Assembly (NCBI RefSeq): GCF_002591975.1
Contig: NZ_NVQE01000011.1
Location: 84,485-148,484, forward strand
Length of the DNA stretch: 64,000 bases
Reading direction: 5' to 3'
Source: Mycobacterium neglectum
Lineage (GTDB): Bacteria > Actinomycetota > Actinomycetes > Mycobacteriales > Mycobacteriaceae
Made by a program: the position numbers and the translations under genes. The notes beneath the pieces were generated by a model. That model worked only from the letters and a program-made list of their open reading frames with translations, made no database searches and had not been told where the DNA came from. This document shows, piece after piece, positions 44,275 to 54,583 of this stretch (position 1 is the first letter of the stretch; the number at the start of each line of letters is the position of its first letter).

Positions 44275-45306
44275 ATGTCCATCTCGATCGTCCGATTCGC
44301 CGGTGCCATCGGCGCCGCAGCCACCATGTTGGTCCTGAGCTCCTGCGGATCCGATTCGCAGTCAAGCGATTCCGAAAACAAGGTCGTCGTGTACTCGGGG
44401 CGTAGCGAAGAGTTGGTGGCTCCGCTGATCAAGCAATTCACCGCCGACACCGGGATCGAGGTCGAGACGCGATACGCGGGCTCGGGTGAATTGGCGGCAC
44501 AGCTGATCACCGAGGGCGACAAGTCGCCCGCCGACGTGTTCCTGTCGCAGGATGCGGGCGCGCTGGGAGCGGTTTCGCAGGCCGGTCTGCTGGCACCCGT
44601 CGACGGCGAGACCCTGGCAGCCGTCCCGTCGAACTACTCGGCCGCGGACGGCACCTGGGTCGGGGTCTCCGGCCGGGCACGTGTGATCGTTTACAACCCG
44701 CAGTTGGTGCCGACTCCACCGGATACCATCGACGGCCTCCTCGCGCCGGAGTGGAAGGGCAAGATCGGATTTGCTCCGAGCAACGCCTCATGGCAGGCGT
44801 TCGTGACCGGCCTGCGAGTGATTCGCGGCGACGACGGTGCCGAACAATGGCTGCGCGCCTTCAAGGCGCAGGAACCGAGGGCATACGAGAACAACGTCGC
44901 GGTGCGGGATGCCGTTGATTCCGGCGAGATACCACTCGGTCTTGCCAACCACTATTACCTGTACGAATTGATCAGCACCAAGGGATCCGACTCTGTGGTT
45001 GCGCGTAACCAGTTCATGGCCGCGGGCGACCCCGGCGGACTCGTCAACGTCGCGGGCGTTGGTGTGCTCAAGTCGGCGCCCAATCCCGAAGGGGCACAGC
45101 AGTTCGCCGCATATCTTGTAGGGACGTCGGCCCAAGAGTATTTCGCGAACGAAACCGCGGAGTATCCGCTCATCGCCGGAGTGGCGACGTCCGAGCAGAT
45201 GCCTCCGTTGGCCGACTTGCAGCCGCCCGCCGTCGATCTGTCCCAGCTGTCCGACCTCGAGACGACACAGGAAATGCTCGTCGACACCGGCCTGCTGACC
45301 AACTGA
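44275..45306 (+). CDS. fbpA: Iron(III) ABC transporter substrate-binding lipoprotein
   Basis: A 343-residue exported lipoprotein: a hydrophobic signal, lipobox LSSC with the acylated Cys at 24, and an Fbp/FutA-type type-2 binding fold beginning VVYSGRSEELVAPLIKQF. The YAGSGELAAQL loop and the central VIVYNPQLVP, with NHYYLYEL near 225 providing tyrosines typical of ferric ion ligands, support Fe(III) binding. Directly followed by a permease (4 nt) and an ATPase. The IdeR box upstream fits iron repression. Not at this position in M. tuberculosis. Confidence 0.85.
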   Translation: MSISIVRFAGAIGAAATMLVLSSCGSDSQSSDSENKVVVYSGRSEELVAPLIKQFTADTGIEVETRYAGSGELAAQLITEGDKSPADVFLSQDAGALGAVSQAGLLAPVDGETLAAVPSNYSAADGTWVGVSGRARVIVYNPQLVPTPPDTIDGLLAPEWKGKIGFAPSNASWQAFVTGLRVIRGDDGAEQWLRAFKAQEPRAYENNVAVRDAVDSGEIPLGLANHYYLYELISTKGSDSVVARNQFMAAGDPGGLVNVAGVGVLKSAPNPEGAQQFAAYLVGTSAQEYFANETAEYPLIAGVATSEQMPPLADLQPPAVDLSQLSDLETTQEMLVDTGLLTN

Positions 45307-45310
45307 CGCG

Positions 45311-46847
45311 GTGCGGCCGCCTGCCCGTCGCGGACTCCGCGCCCCGGCGCTGCTGGTCTGTGCCGCCGCCCTCGTCGCGGTCATCACCCTGCTCCCGCTG
45401 GTCTACCTCGGCGAACGGGCACTGGAGCGTGGGTGGGCCTTCGTCGTCGACGAGCTGCTCGAGCCGCGCACCGTCGCGTTGATCGCCCGGTCGCTGTTAC
45501 TCGTCATCGTCGTCACCGGCATTTGCGTTGTCATCGGGGTGGGCCTCGCCGTCCTCGTGTGCCGAACCGACCTGCCGTTGCGGCGCGGCCTCGCGGTGGC
45601 ACTCACCCTGCCGCTGGCGATGCCGAGTTATCTGCTTGCCTACCTTTGGGTTTCGACAGTTCCCTCGGTTGCCGGCTTTTGGGGCGCGTGCCTGGTGCTG
45701 GTGCTGGTCAGCTATCCGCTGGTCATGCTCACCACATTGGCGGCGTTGTCGCGCGCTGATCCCGCCCATGAAGAGGTCGCCCGCTCGCTCGGCCACGGCG
45801 GGGTGTCTGTGCTGTTTCGTGTGACGCTCCCGCAAGCGCGAGCCGCGATAGCCGCAGGCGCTCTGCTGGTTGCCCTCTACGTCCTGAGCGATTTCGGTGC
45901 CGTGGCCGCGATGCGGTACGAGGTCTTCACATGGGTGATCTACGGTGCGTATCGCAGCGGCTTCAACCCGTCGCGCGCGGCGATACTGTCGCTGGTACTG
46001 CTGATCTTCGCGCTCGTGCTGGTCGTAGCCGAAGGGCGGGCCAGGGGATTGGCGTCGGCACGCCTCGGTGCGGGCGCGCCCCGCCCCGCACTGCTGAACA
46101 AGCTCGGCGGGTGGTGGCCGATCGCGGCCATCCCGCCTGCGGCCGTCCTGATCGGCGCCATCGGGTTGCCGACGCTCGCGCTTGCGCAGTGGCTGCTCAA
46201 TGCGGGCGCCCGATGGGACGGTGCGGCATGGCTTGCCGCCCTTGGCTCCACAGTGTGGCTATCGCTGGTGGCCGCGGGCGTGTGCACCCTCGCGGCGCTC
46301 CCACTGGGCCTTCTCGCGGCCCGCTACCGCAACCGCACGACGCGCGCGCTGGAGGGAGCGAGTTACGTGGCTCACGGGCTACCGGCGATCGTCGTCGGTA
46401 TCGCCATGGTGTCGGTGGGTGTATTGCTGCTAACGCCGCTCTATCAACGAGAGCCCCTCCTGATCCTTGCCTATGCCGTGCTGTTCATACCGTTGGCCGT
46501 CGGGTCCGTGCGCTCGTCGCTGGAGGCGGCGCCGATACAGCTGGAGGAAGTGGCGCGGTCGCTCGGCCGTCCTCCACTGCGCGCATTCACCTCGGTCACC
46601 GTCCGCGTGGCCGCGCCGGGTATCGCGGCGGGTGCAGCCTTGGTTCTGCTCACCTGTATGAAGGAACTCCCGGTGACGCTGCTACTCCATCCGACCGGCA
46701 CCGACACGTTGGCCACCCGGTTGTGGGGCTACACGTCGGTCAGCGATTACGCCGCGGCCGCACCTTATGCTGCTGCGCTTCTCGTGTTCGCCGCGGTGCC
46801 CACCGCGGCACTCGGTGTGTGGAGCACCAACGGGAGCGGGGTACGAA

Positions 46848-46855
<8 letters not shown>
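45311..46855 (+). CDS. fbpB: Iron(III) ABC transporter permease
   Basis: A 514-residue fused permease with about twelve hydrophobic helices arranged in two homologous halves. Each half has the EAA-type coupling loop: HEEVARSLGHGG near 155 and LEEVARSLGRPP near 415, so it forms both half-sites for one ATPase dimer. FbpB/FutB-type fusion is typical of ferric ion importers. GTG 45311 begins 4 nt after the fbpA stop. The 3' end overlaps the ATPase start by 8 nt. Confidence 0.85.
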
Positions 46856-49334
<2,479 letters not shown>

Positions 49335-49382
49335 CTAGTAGGCCCCGAGCCTGCTCCACCTCGGCGGGGAAAAGCGGAGAAG

Positions 49383-50843
49383 CTACGCCTCGACCTCGCT
49401 GCGGTCCCCGCTCCACAGCGTGTGGAAACGAGCCGACGGGTCGGCGTCGATGCGGCCATAGGTGTGGGCGCCGAAGAAGTCACGCAGGCCCTGGGTCAGC
49501 GCGGCTGGCAGGCGTTCGGTGCGCAGCCCGTCGTAATACGACAGCGCCGAGGAGAAGCCGGGGATGGGGATGCCCAGTTCGGTCGCGGTCACGACGACGC
49601 GGCGCCAGCTGTCGATCGCGGCCTCGATCGCCTCCCGGAAATACGGGGCCACGATCAGCGACGGCAGGTCGGGGTTCTCGTCGAACGCCTCCTTGATGCG
49701 GTTGAGGAACTTGGCGCGGATGATGCAGCCACCACGCCAGATGGTCGCCATGTCGCCGGGGGTGATGCCCCAGTCGTATTCGGAACTGCCTGCCTGAATC
49801 TGGTTGAAGCCCTGCGCGTAGGCGATGATCTTTGATGCGTAAAGGGCCTTGCTGACGTCATCGATGAATCGTGCTGCGTCGCTGGGCTTCTCGCCGAGAT
49901 CGCCGGATGCCAAACCGGTCGTGGCCTTGCGTTGGGCCACCGACCCCGACAGTGCGCGCGCGAAGACCGCCTCGGCGATCCCGGTCACCGGCACTCCGAG
50001 GTCCAGCGCCGACTTCACCGTCCACCGGCCGGTGCCCTTCTGCTCAGCCTCGTCGAGGATGAGGTCGACGAGCGGCTTGCCGGTCTTGGCGTCGGTCTGC
50101 CGCAACACCTCGGCGGTGATCTCGATGAGGAAGCTGTCCAGGTCGCCGGAGTTCCACTCGGAGAAGACGTCGGCGATCTCGGGTGCGGTCAAGCCCAGGC
50201 CGTCGCGCAGCAGCTGATAGGCCTCGCCGATCAGCTGCATGTCGGAATACTCGATGCCGTTGTGCACCATCTTGACGAAGTGCCCCGCGCCGTCGGGACC
50301 GATGTGGGTGCAGCACGGCACGCCGTCGACGTGCGCGGAGATCTCCTCCAGCAGCGGGCCCAGCGACGTGTATGACTCGGCGGGACCGCCGGGCATGATC
50401 GACGGTCCCTTCAGGGCGCCTTCCTCGCCACCGGAGATGCCGGCACCGACGAAGTGCAGGCCGCGCTCGCGGATCGCCTTCTCGCGGCGGATGGTGTCGG
50501 TGTAGAGCGCATTGCCGCCGTCGATGATGATGTCGCCTTCCTCCATCGCATCGGCAAGCTCGTTGATGACGGCGTCGGTCGGATCGCCCGCCTTGACCAT
50601 GATGATCACCCGGCGCGGCTTCTCCAAGGCGGCAAGGAATTCACCGATGGTCTCGCTGCGCACGAAGTTGCCCTCGGAGCCGTGCTCGGCGAGCAGCGCG
50701 TCGGTTTTGGCGACGGACCGGTTATGCAGTGCCACGGTGTAACCGTGGTTGGCGAAGTTGCGCGCGAGGTTGGATCCCATGACGGCGAGGCCGGTGACCC
50801 CGATCTGAGCGGTGCCGGTGGTTGGATTTTCAGACGAGCTCAT
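49383..50843 (-). CDS. gnd1: 6-phosphogluconate dehydrogenase (decarboxylating)
   Basis: A 486-residue enzyme of the long, NADP-type form. The N-terminal Rossmann loop is GLAVMGSNLARNFANHG, the substrate loop GAGISGGEEGALKGPS and the catalytic KMVHNGIEY are all present, and the length is normal. It oxidises 6-phosphogluconate to ribulose 5-phosphate and CO2, producing NADPH. It lies behind blaR/blaI on the same strand, and a TAGTA-N4-TACTA dyad precedes it that resembles a BlaI site. Ortholog of Rv1844c. Confidence 0.95.
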   Translation of the reverse strand: MSSSENPTTGTAQIGVTGLAVMGSNLARNFANHGYTVALHNRSVAKTDALLAEHGSEGNFVRSETIGEFLAALEKPRRVIIMVKAGDPTDAVINELADAMEEGDIIIDGGNALYTDTIRREKAIRERGLHFVGAGISGGEEGALKGPSIMPGGPAESYTSLGPLLEEISAHVDGVPCCTHIGPDGAGHFVKMVHNGIEYSDMQLIGEAYQLLRDGLGLTAPEIADVFSEWNSGDLDSFLIEITAEVLRQTDAKTGKPLVDLILDEAEQKGTGRWTVKSALDLGVPVTGIAEAVFARALSGSVAQRKATTGLASGDLGEKPSDAARFIDDVSKALYASKIIAYAQGFNQIQAGSSEYDWGITPGDMATIWRGGCIIRAKFLNRIKEAFDENPDLPSLIVAPYFREAIEAAIDSWRRVVVTATELGIPIPGFSSALSYYDGLRTERLPAALTQGLRDFFGAHTYGRIDADPSARFHTLWSGDRSEVEA

Positions 50844-50881
50844 TCGGGCAGCCTTTCGATTTTCGTTGTGCGGGAACGGCC

Positions 50882-50895
50882 TAGTACGCCTACTA
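50882..50895. promoter_or_regulatory. BlaI-like dyad TAGTA-CGCC-TACTA upstream of gnd1
   Basis: A perfect 5-bp inverted repeat with a 4-bp spacer in the 63-bp interval between blaR and gnd1. TACTA/TAGTA half-sites resemble those described for mycobacterial BlaI. A similar set of half-sites precedes blaI. Confidence 0.4.
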
Positions 50896-50906
50896 CAGAG
50901 AAATGC

Positions 50907-51848
50907 CTATGCGGTGAACAAACGATTCAACTCGGTCAACCACGGCAGCACCACCGCCACGGTGGGCACGACGAGGACGGCGGCGGCGGCCGCGTAGGCG
51001 CACGCGGCCACAGCCAGGCTGTTGCCGCTACCACCGAGGCGGCGCACTCGGACCACGGTCGTCGGCCCGCCGGCCGCAAGCGCCCCCGCAGGTGTGCGAC
51101 CGGTCGCGCACGCGACCAGCGCGCGGGCCAGGGGAGTCGGGCCTTCGGCACGCACCGCGGCGTCGTCGGCCAGCATCTCGATCAGTAATCGCACGGCGTC
51201 CAACGCGCTGGCACTGCGGACGAACCGAGGGAACGCGGCATGGACCGCGGTGAACATCTCGAGCACCAGGTCATGCCGGGCCCGTAGGTGGGCGCGTTCG
51301 TGCGACAGGATCGCGGCGATCTCGTTGTCCGCCAAAGTCGTCAGCGTGCCCTCACTGACGACGACGCGACTGCGCACACCGGGCAGGCAGTAGGCCAGCG
51401 GCTCCTCGACGTCGAGTATGCGCAACCCATCCCCAGCGCGTGAGTGGGCCCACTTCCGCGATTTGCCCACCAGGTCGACGACCATCCGGTGATGTGCGCG
51501 CCTGCGCCTGGTGGCTATCGCGACCTGCACGATGGCAACGGCAAGCCGCGCCCCGATCACCAGCGTCAGCGCGAACACCGCGAGATAGAGGACCCATAAC
51601 GGCCAACCAAGAGCGTCGATCTCGCTGGCGATCGTCGCGGTCGGTCTCCCGTCGGCTCCGGGCGCGAAAAGCCTGCTCGCGATGGCGATTCCCGCGGAGA
51701 AGGCCGACAGTACGGCAGCCAAAGCGATGGACTGCCACAGCACGATGGCGGCCCGCGGTGCCCGCGACGGCCACGTTGCCCGCGCCAGCATCGCCGGCAC
51801 CGGTCCCGACAGGACCAGCGCCATGACGGTGAAGGCCAGCGCGGACAC
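50907..51848 (-). CDS. blaR: BlaR1-like membrane metallopeptidase (M56)
   Basis: A 313-residue membrane protein: hydrophobic helices near 3-22, 35-58, 80-105 and 275-300, and a cytoplasmic M56 peptidase motif HERAH (about 181-185) in LSHERAHLRARHD, followed by EMLADDAAV. The extracellular penicillin sensor of staphylococcal BlaR1 is absent, as in M. tuberculosis Rv1845c, so how it senses beta-lactams is unclear. In the system, activated BlaR cleaves BlaI. GTG 51848 lies 14 nt after the blaI stop. Confidence 0.85.
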   Translation of the reverse strand: MSALAFTVMALVLSGPVPAMLARATWPSRAPRAAIVLWQSIALAAVLSAFSAGIAIASRLFAPGADGRPTATIASEIDALGWPLWVLYLAVFALTLVIGARLAVAIVQVAIATRRRRAHHRMVVDLVGKSRKWAHSRAGDGLRILDVEEPLAYCLPGVRSRVVVSEGTLTTLADNEIAAILSHERAHLRARHDLVLEMFTAVHAAFPRFVRSASALDAVRLLIEMLADDAAVRAEGPTPLARALVACATGRTPAGALAAGGPTTVVRVRRLGGSGNSLAVAACAYAAAAAVLVVPTVAVVLPWLTELNRLFTA

Positions 51849-51862
51849 GCTGTAAGTGTCTC

Positions 51863-52279
51863 TCAGCCGGTGCCCGGCTCGCTAGCGGGTGGCGATATCT
51901 GGTGCTTGCTCTCCAACTCGGACAAGGCGCGCCGCAGGGCGGCCGCCTCGTCGGCGTTGACCCGCTCGACGAAATGCACCAGCGCAGCCTCCCGGCCACC
52001 CGAGTCAGCAGCTTGATCGAGGGCGTCCACCATCAGGCCGGCCACCAGCTCGTCGCGGCCGTGCGTCGGTGCGTATCGATGTGCGCGGTCATCGCGGTGT
52101 TGAACGACAAGGTTTTTCTTCGCCAGCCGCTGCAGGACGGTCATGATCGTGGTGTAGGCGAGGTCGCGCCTGGCGGCGAGTGCCTCGTGAACCTGGCGCA
52201 CGGTCTGGGGCTCTCGCGCGGACCACAGGTGGTCCATCACAGCGCGTTCGAGTTCCCCTAAACGCGTCAACTTGGCCAT
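51863..52279 (-). CDS. blaI: BlaI/MecI-family repressor
   Basis: A 138-residue winged-helix repressor. The DNA-binding part is LGELERAVMDHLW, QTVRQVHEALAARRDLAYTTIMTVLQRLAKKNLV, with wing HRYAPT; a helical C-terminal dimerisation region follows. In M. tuberculosis, BlaI (Rv1846c) represses blaC and respiration genes. The upstream region has half-sites at 52304, 52315 and 52326 and a 7-bp inverted repeat ACGGTAG/CTACCGT (52300-52306, 52328-52334), likely autoregulatory. AGGAG precedes the ATG at a loose distance. Confidence 0.9.
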   Translation of the reverse strand: MAKLTRLGELERAVMDHLWSAREPQTVRQVHEALAARRDLAYTTIMTVLQRLAKKNLVVQHRDDRAHRYAPTHGRDELVAGLMVDALDQAADSGGREAALVHFVERVNADEAAALRRALSELESKHQISPPASEPGTG

Positions 52280-52299
52280 TCTTCGTTCATCTCCTAGAG

Positions 52300-52334
52300 A
52301 CGGTAGATCCAGCGTACTACGGGTTTACTACCGT
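52300..52334. promoter_or_regulatory. Candidate BlaI binding region upstream of blaI
   Basis: ACGGTAG (52300-52306) and CTACCGT (52328-52334) flank two TACTAC copies (52315-52320 and 52326-52331). It lies 21 bp from the blaI ATG. The rest of the interval to 52480 has no gene. Confidence 0.45.
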
Positions 52335-52457
52335 GCGTCGTATCCCGCACAGCTACGTCGTTCGGCGCGGTTCCGCGCTTGCCCGACAAAATGTCGAAGC
52401 GAAGCTCTTCCGAGGTCAGCGCCCCTTCGCCCACCCTTGTGAGTCCAGTCACAGGGT

Positions 52458-52474
52458 CTGGCCCCAGGGGCCAG
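52458..52474. promoter_or_regulatory. 17-bp palindrome CTGGCCCC-A-GGGGCCAG
   Basis: A perfect 8-bp inverted repeat with one central base, 7 bp upstream of the IdeR box. No T-tract follows. It could be a second operator, for example for an unidentified regulator, or a hairpin. Confidence 0.35.
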
Positions 52475-52480
52475 CCTGAC

Positions 52481-52499
52481 TATAGTAAGGCTAACCTAA
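52481..52499. promoter_or_regulatory. IdeR box overlapping the -10 of the FhuF-like gene
   Basis: TATAGTAAGGCTAACCTAA matches 15 of 19 IdeR positions, with positions 8-19 complete. The first six bases, TATAGT, also form a good -10, so IdeR binding would exclude RNA polymerase. ATG 52518 follows, with GGGAGG as Shine-Dalgarno. Confidence 0.75.
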
Positions 52500-52517
52500 G
52501 TCTCATCGGGAGGTCCT

Positions 52518-53306
52518 ATGACGGTTCTTGTCGACGACCCGCTCATCTCGAGCATGGCCATCGCGCAGTCGCTGCCATTGCACGAGTCGAGCCGCCGACT
52601 GCGCGAGCTCTATCCCGAATGTCCGAGGGTCTACGGCGTCGCCGTGATCGGTGATCTGTCACGCCGACGTTGGTGGCCGCTGACGCAAGCGCTGACCACC
52701 GATCGGCTGGATTCGATGTTCAAGCTCGCTGCGGAGGAGACCGAAAGTCGCGCGGCGGTGGCCCAGCAGCTCGCCGCGACCTTGGCGCACGTCGTCGTCG
52801 GACGAGTCGTGCCGCTGATCGTGCTGGAGGGCCGCGCCTGGGATACCGGTCTGGAGAACCTCTGGGTACACGTGGATTCCGAGGGTGCGATCGATTGGGT
52901 CGGGGTCGCGGATCCGACTCTGCGCGCGCTGCCCGATGACCCGTACTTCTGCGGGCGCCGGGCGCCAAGGACGAACGGTTCCGCGCGGGACGGGATCGTC
53001 GTCCTGCCCAACGAGGCCGCGCTGACGACGTGGATCGCGCACCGAAGCCACCGCACCCTCGAGCCACTGTTCGGCAGGCTCGCCGAGGTCAGCGGTTCGG
53101 CAATCTCGATTGCGGCGATGTGGCACATCGTCGGCGCTGCGGTGGTCAGTGCGGCGACGCAGGTGCCCCTGCTGGCGGGTTCGAGCGAGCTGACCAGCAT
53201 GCGGCGCGGTCAAGCAGTGCTTGACGCACTGGTCGGATTCGGTCTGCCGGTTCGCGGCACCACACGGGCGCCGGCGGGTGCCGGGACGAAGGGCTTGCTT
53301 AATTAG
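52518..53306 (+). CDS. FhuF-like iron-utilisation protein lacking the C-terminal cysteine motif
   Basis: A 262-residue protein that resembles FhuF-type ferric-siderophore reductases in its second half: APRTNGSARDGIVVLPNEAALTTW, then LEPLFGRLAEVSGSAISIAAMWHIVGAAVV, the pattern that precedes the iron-sulfur end in the family. The usual CCx10CxxC cluster at the C-terminus is absent; only two cysteines are present (PEC near 34, FCG near 155), so it cannot hold a [2Fe-2S] centre in the normal way. The strong IdeR box ties it to iron status. It ends where a second IdeR box and the sRNA begin. Not at this place in M. tuberculosis. Confidence 0.55.
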   Translation: MTVLVDDPLISSMAIAQSLPLHESSRRLRELYPECPRVYGVAVIGDLSRRRWWPLTQALTTDRLDSMFKLAAEETESRAAVAQQLAATLAHVVVGRVVPLIVLEGRAWDTGLENLWVHVDSEGAIDWVGVADPTLRALPDDPYFCGRRAPRTNGSARDGIVVLPNEAALTTWIAHRSHRTLEPLFGRLAEVSGSAISIAAMWHIVGAAVVSAATQVPLLAGSSELTSMRRGQAVLDALVGFGLPVRGTTRAPAGAGTKGLLN

Positions 53307-53321
53307 GGCAGCCTTGCCTAT
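53303..53321. promoter_or_regulatory. IdeR box of the MrsI-like sRNA
   Basis: TTAGGGCAGCCTTGCCTAT matches 14 of 19 IdeR positions and resembles the TTAGGGCAGCCT type described for mycobactin genes. It begins inside the last codon of the FhuF-like gene and overlaps the sRNA -10 TATGCT (53319-53324). Confidence 0.65.
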
Positions 53322-53330
53322 GCTCATGGA

Positions 53331-53437
53331 CAGAACGAACTTGAACCACCGGACCGCACCGGAGTCCTGAGGGCTGCAGAGACTCCCGGTCCACACGAAG
53401 GACGGGCCCCGCACAATGTGCGGGGCCCGTCCGCATT
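53331..53437 (+). ncRNA. mrsI: Probable MrsI-type iron-responsive sRNA
   Basis: A gene-free stretch with its own promoter and terminator. The -10 TATGCT (53319-53324) predicts a 5' end near 53331. The first hairpin pairs GGACCG (53351-53356) with CGGTCC (53387-53392) and GGAGTC (53361-53366) with GACTCC (53381-53386) around a 14-nt loop containing GAGGGCTGC. A terminator stem follows. The position between blaI and the Rv1847-like gene, the length of about 105 nt and the IdeR box match M. tuberculosis MrsI (ncRv11846), an sRNA of the iron-sparing response. Identity is inferred from context and structure, not from an alignment. Confidence 0.7.
53400..53432 (+). terminator. Strong intrinsic-terminator hairpin of the sRNA
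   Basis: A perfect 16-bp inverted repeat (53400-53415 with 53417-53432) with one central base, starting GGACGGGCCCCGC. Only GCATTT follows, so the T-tract is poor, as is common in mycobacteria. Confidence 0.75.
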
Positions 53438-53488
53438 TCCGGGTATCCGACGAAGGCGTTTCCGGCATCACCGTGTAGACAAATCTGC

Positions 53489-53893
53489 GTGAGCACAGAC
53501 ATCCCGCCCGGCCTGGGTGCCGGGTTCGACTCGGCGATCGGCCTCGAATTCCTCGAGCTGACACCCGACGGCGGCAGCGCCCGCCTCCAGATCGATGACA
53601 AGCTGCTGCAGCCGTGGGGGATCGTGCACGGCGGTGTCTACTGCTCGATCATCGAGAGTCTGGCCAGCGTTTCAGGGCAGATCTGGCTCGGCGAGAACGG
53701 CGGCGGCCATGTCGTGGGGGTCAACAACAACACCGATTTCCTGCGCGCCATCTCCGCCGGGACGGTAACGGCAGCGTCGGTTCCGATCCACCGCGGCCGA
53801 CGTCAGCAGCTGTGGCTGATCACCATCACCGACGAAAAGGAGCGGGTGGTGGCGCGGGGGCAGGTGCGCCTGCAGAACCTGCCGCCCGAGTAA
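53489..53893 (+). CDS. PaaI-type thioesterase, hotdog fold (Rv1847-like)
   Basis: A 134-residue single-domain hotdog thioesterase. The active-site region is HGGVYCSIIES (about 47-57), with the catalytic acidic residue in IIES, and NNNTDFLRAISAG and RGQVRLQNL complete the fold. It hydrolyses acyl-CoA esters in this family; substrate unknown. GTG 53489 is probably leaderless, with TAGACA (53476-53481) ending 7 nt upstream. It lies between the sRNA and ureA. Similar to M. tuberculosis Rv1847 in sequence and place. Confidence 0.85.
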   Translation: MSTDIPPGLGAGFDSAIGLEFLELTPDGGSARLQIDDKLLQPWGIVHGGVYCSIIESLASVSGQIWLGENGGGHVVGVNNNTDFLRAISAGTVTAASVPIHRGRRQQLWLITITDEKERVVARGQVRLQNLPPE

Positions 53894-53934
53894 CGGACCG
53901 ATTTCCTCGCGCTGCTGAGGTGTGCAGGGCGTGG

Positions 53935-53940
53935 CATTAT
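53935..53940 (+). promoter_or_regulatory. Leaderless promoter -10 (CATTAT) of the urease operon
   Basis: CATTAT ends 8 nt before ATG 53949, and no Shine-Dalgarno is present. It is the only promoter-like element seen in the 55-bp interval before ureA. Confidence 0.45.
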
Positions 53941-53948
53941 CGCCGACT

Positions 53949-54251
53949 ATGCGATTAACGCCGCATGAACAGGACAGGCTGCTGCTGTCGTACGCCGCGG
54001 AACTGGCGCGTCGGCGTCAAGCACGCGGGCTCAAGCTCAACCACCCCGAGGCAGTCGCCCTGATCACCGATCACCTCCTCGAAGGGGCGCGCGACGGCCG
54101 CACCGTGGCGGAGTTGATGGCCAGCGGCCGTGAGGTTCTCAGCCGTGACGATGTGATGGCCGGCGTTCCGGAGATGCTCTACGACGTCCAGGTGGAGGCG
54201 ACGTTCCCGGACGGAACGAAGCTCGTAACTGTCCACCATCCGATCCCATGA
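53949..54251 (+). CDS. ureA: Urease gamma subunit
   Basis: A 100-residue UreA with the expected length and sequence: [38 protein letters not shown], then [22 protein letters not shown]. It packs with UreB and UreC in the trimeric urease core. ATG 53949 is supported by the family start and a leaderless -10. Its stop overlaps ureB by 4 nt (ATGA). First gene of ureABCFGD. Confidence 0.95.
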   Translation: MRLTPHEQDRLLLSYAAELARRRQARGLKLNHPEAVALITDHLLEGARDGRTVAELMASGREVLSRDDVMAGVPEMLYDVQVEATFPDGTKLVTVHHPIP

Positions 54252-54583
54252 CGGCCGACGGCACGCCGTGGGCTCCCGGCGAGATCATCTACGGCCAGGG
54301 TGATATCGAAATCAACGAGGGTGCGCAACGGCTCGAGATGGACATCGTCAATACCGGTGACCGCCCGGTTCAGGTCGGCAGCCACGTGCATCTGCCGCAG
54401 AGCAACGCCGCGTTGCAGTTCGACCGCGCCTCTGCTCACGGCCGGCGCCTCGACATCCCCGCGGGCACGGCCGTGCGCTTCGAACCCGGTGTCGCCCAGC
54501 GGGTCTGGTCGGTTCCGCTGGGCGGATCGCGCGAGGTCCACGGACTCAGCCTGCAACCGCCCGGCCGATTGGATCCGCCATGA
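54248..54583 (+). CDS. ureB: Urease beta subunit
   Basis: A 111-residue Ure[37 protein letters not shown] and [15 protein letters not shown] are the family motifs. The two subunits UreA and UreB brace the catalytic UreC. The start overlaps ureA and the stop overlaps ureC by 4 nt, so the three are translationally coupled. Confidence 0.95.
   Translation: MTADGTPWAPGEIIYGQGDIEINEGAQRLEMDIVNTGDRPVQVGSHVHLPQSNAALQFDRASAHGRRLDIPAGTAVRFEPGVAQRVWSVPLGGSREVHGLSLQPPGRLDPP

Noticed and set aside
53320..53370. A 16-codon frame (MLMDRTNLN...) before the sRNA hairpin
   Set aside because: The predicted transcript starts near 53331, downstream of both ATGs, so the frame would not be transcribed from its start.
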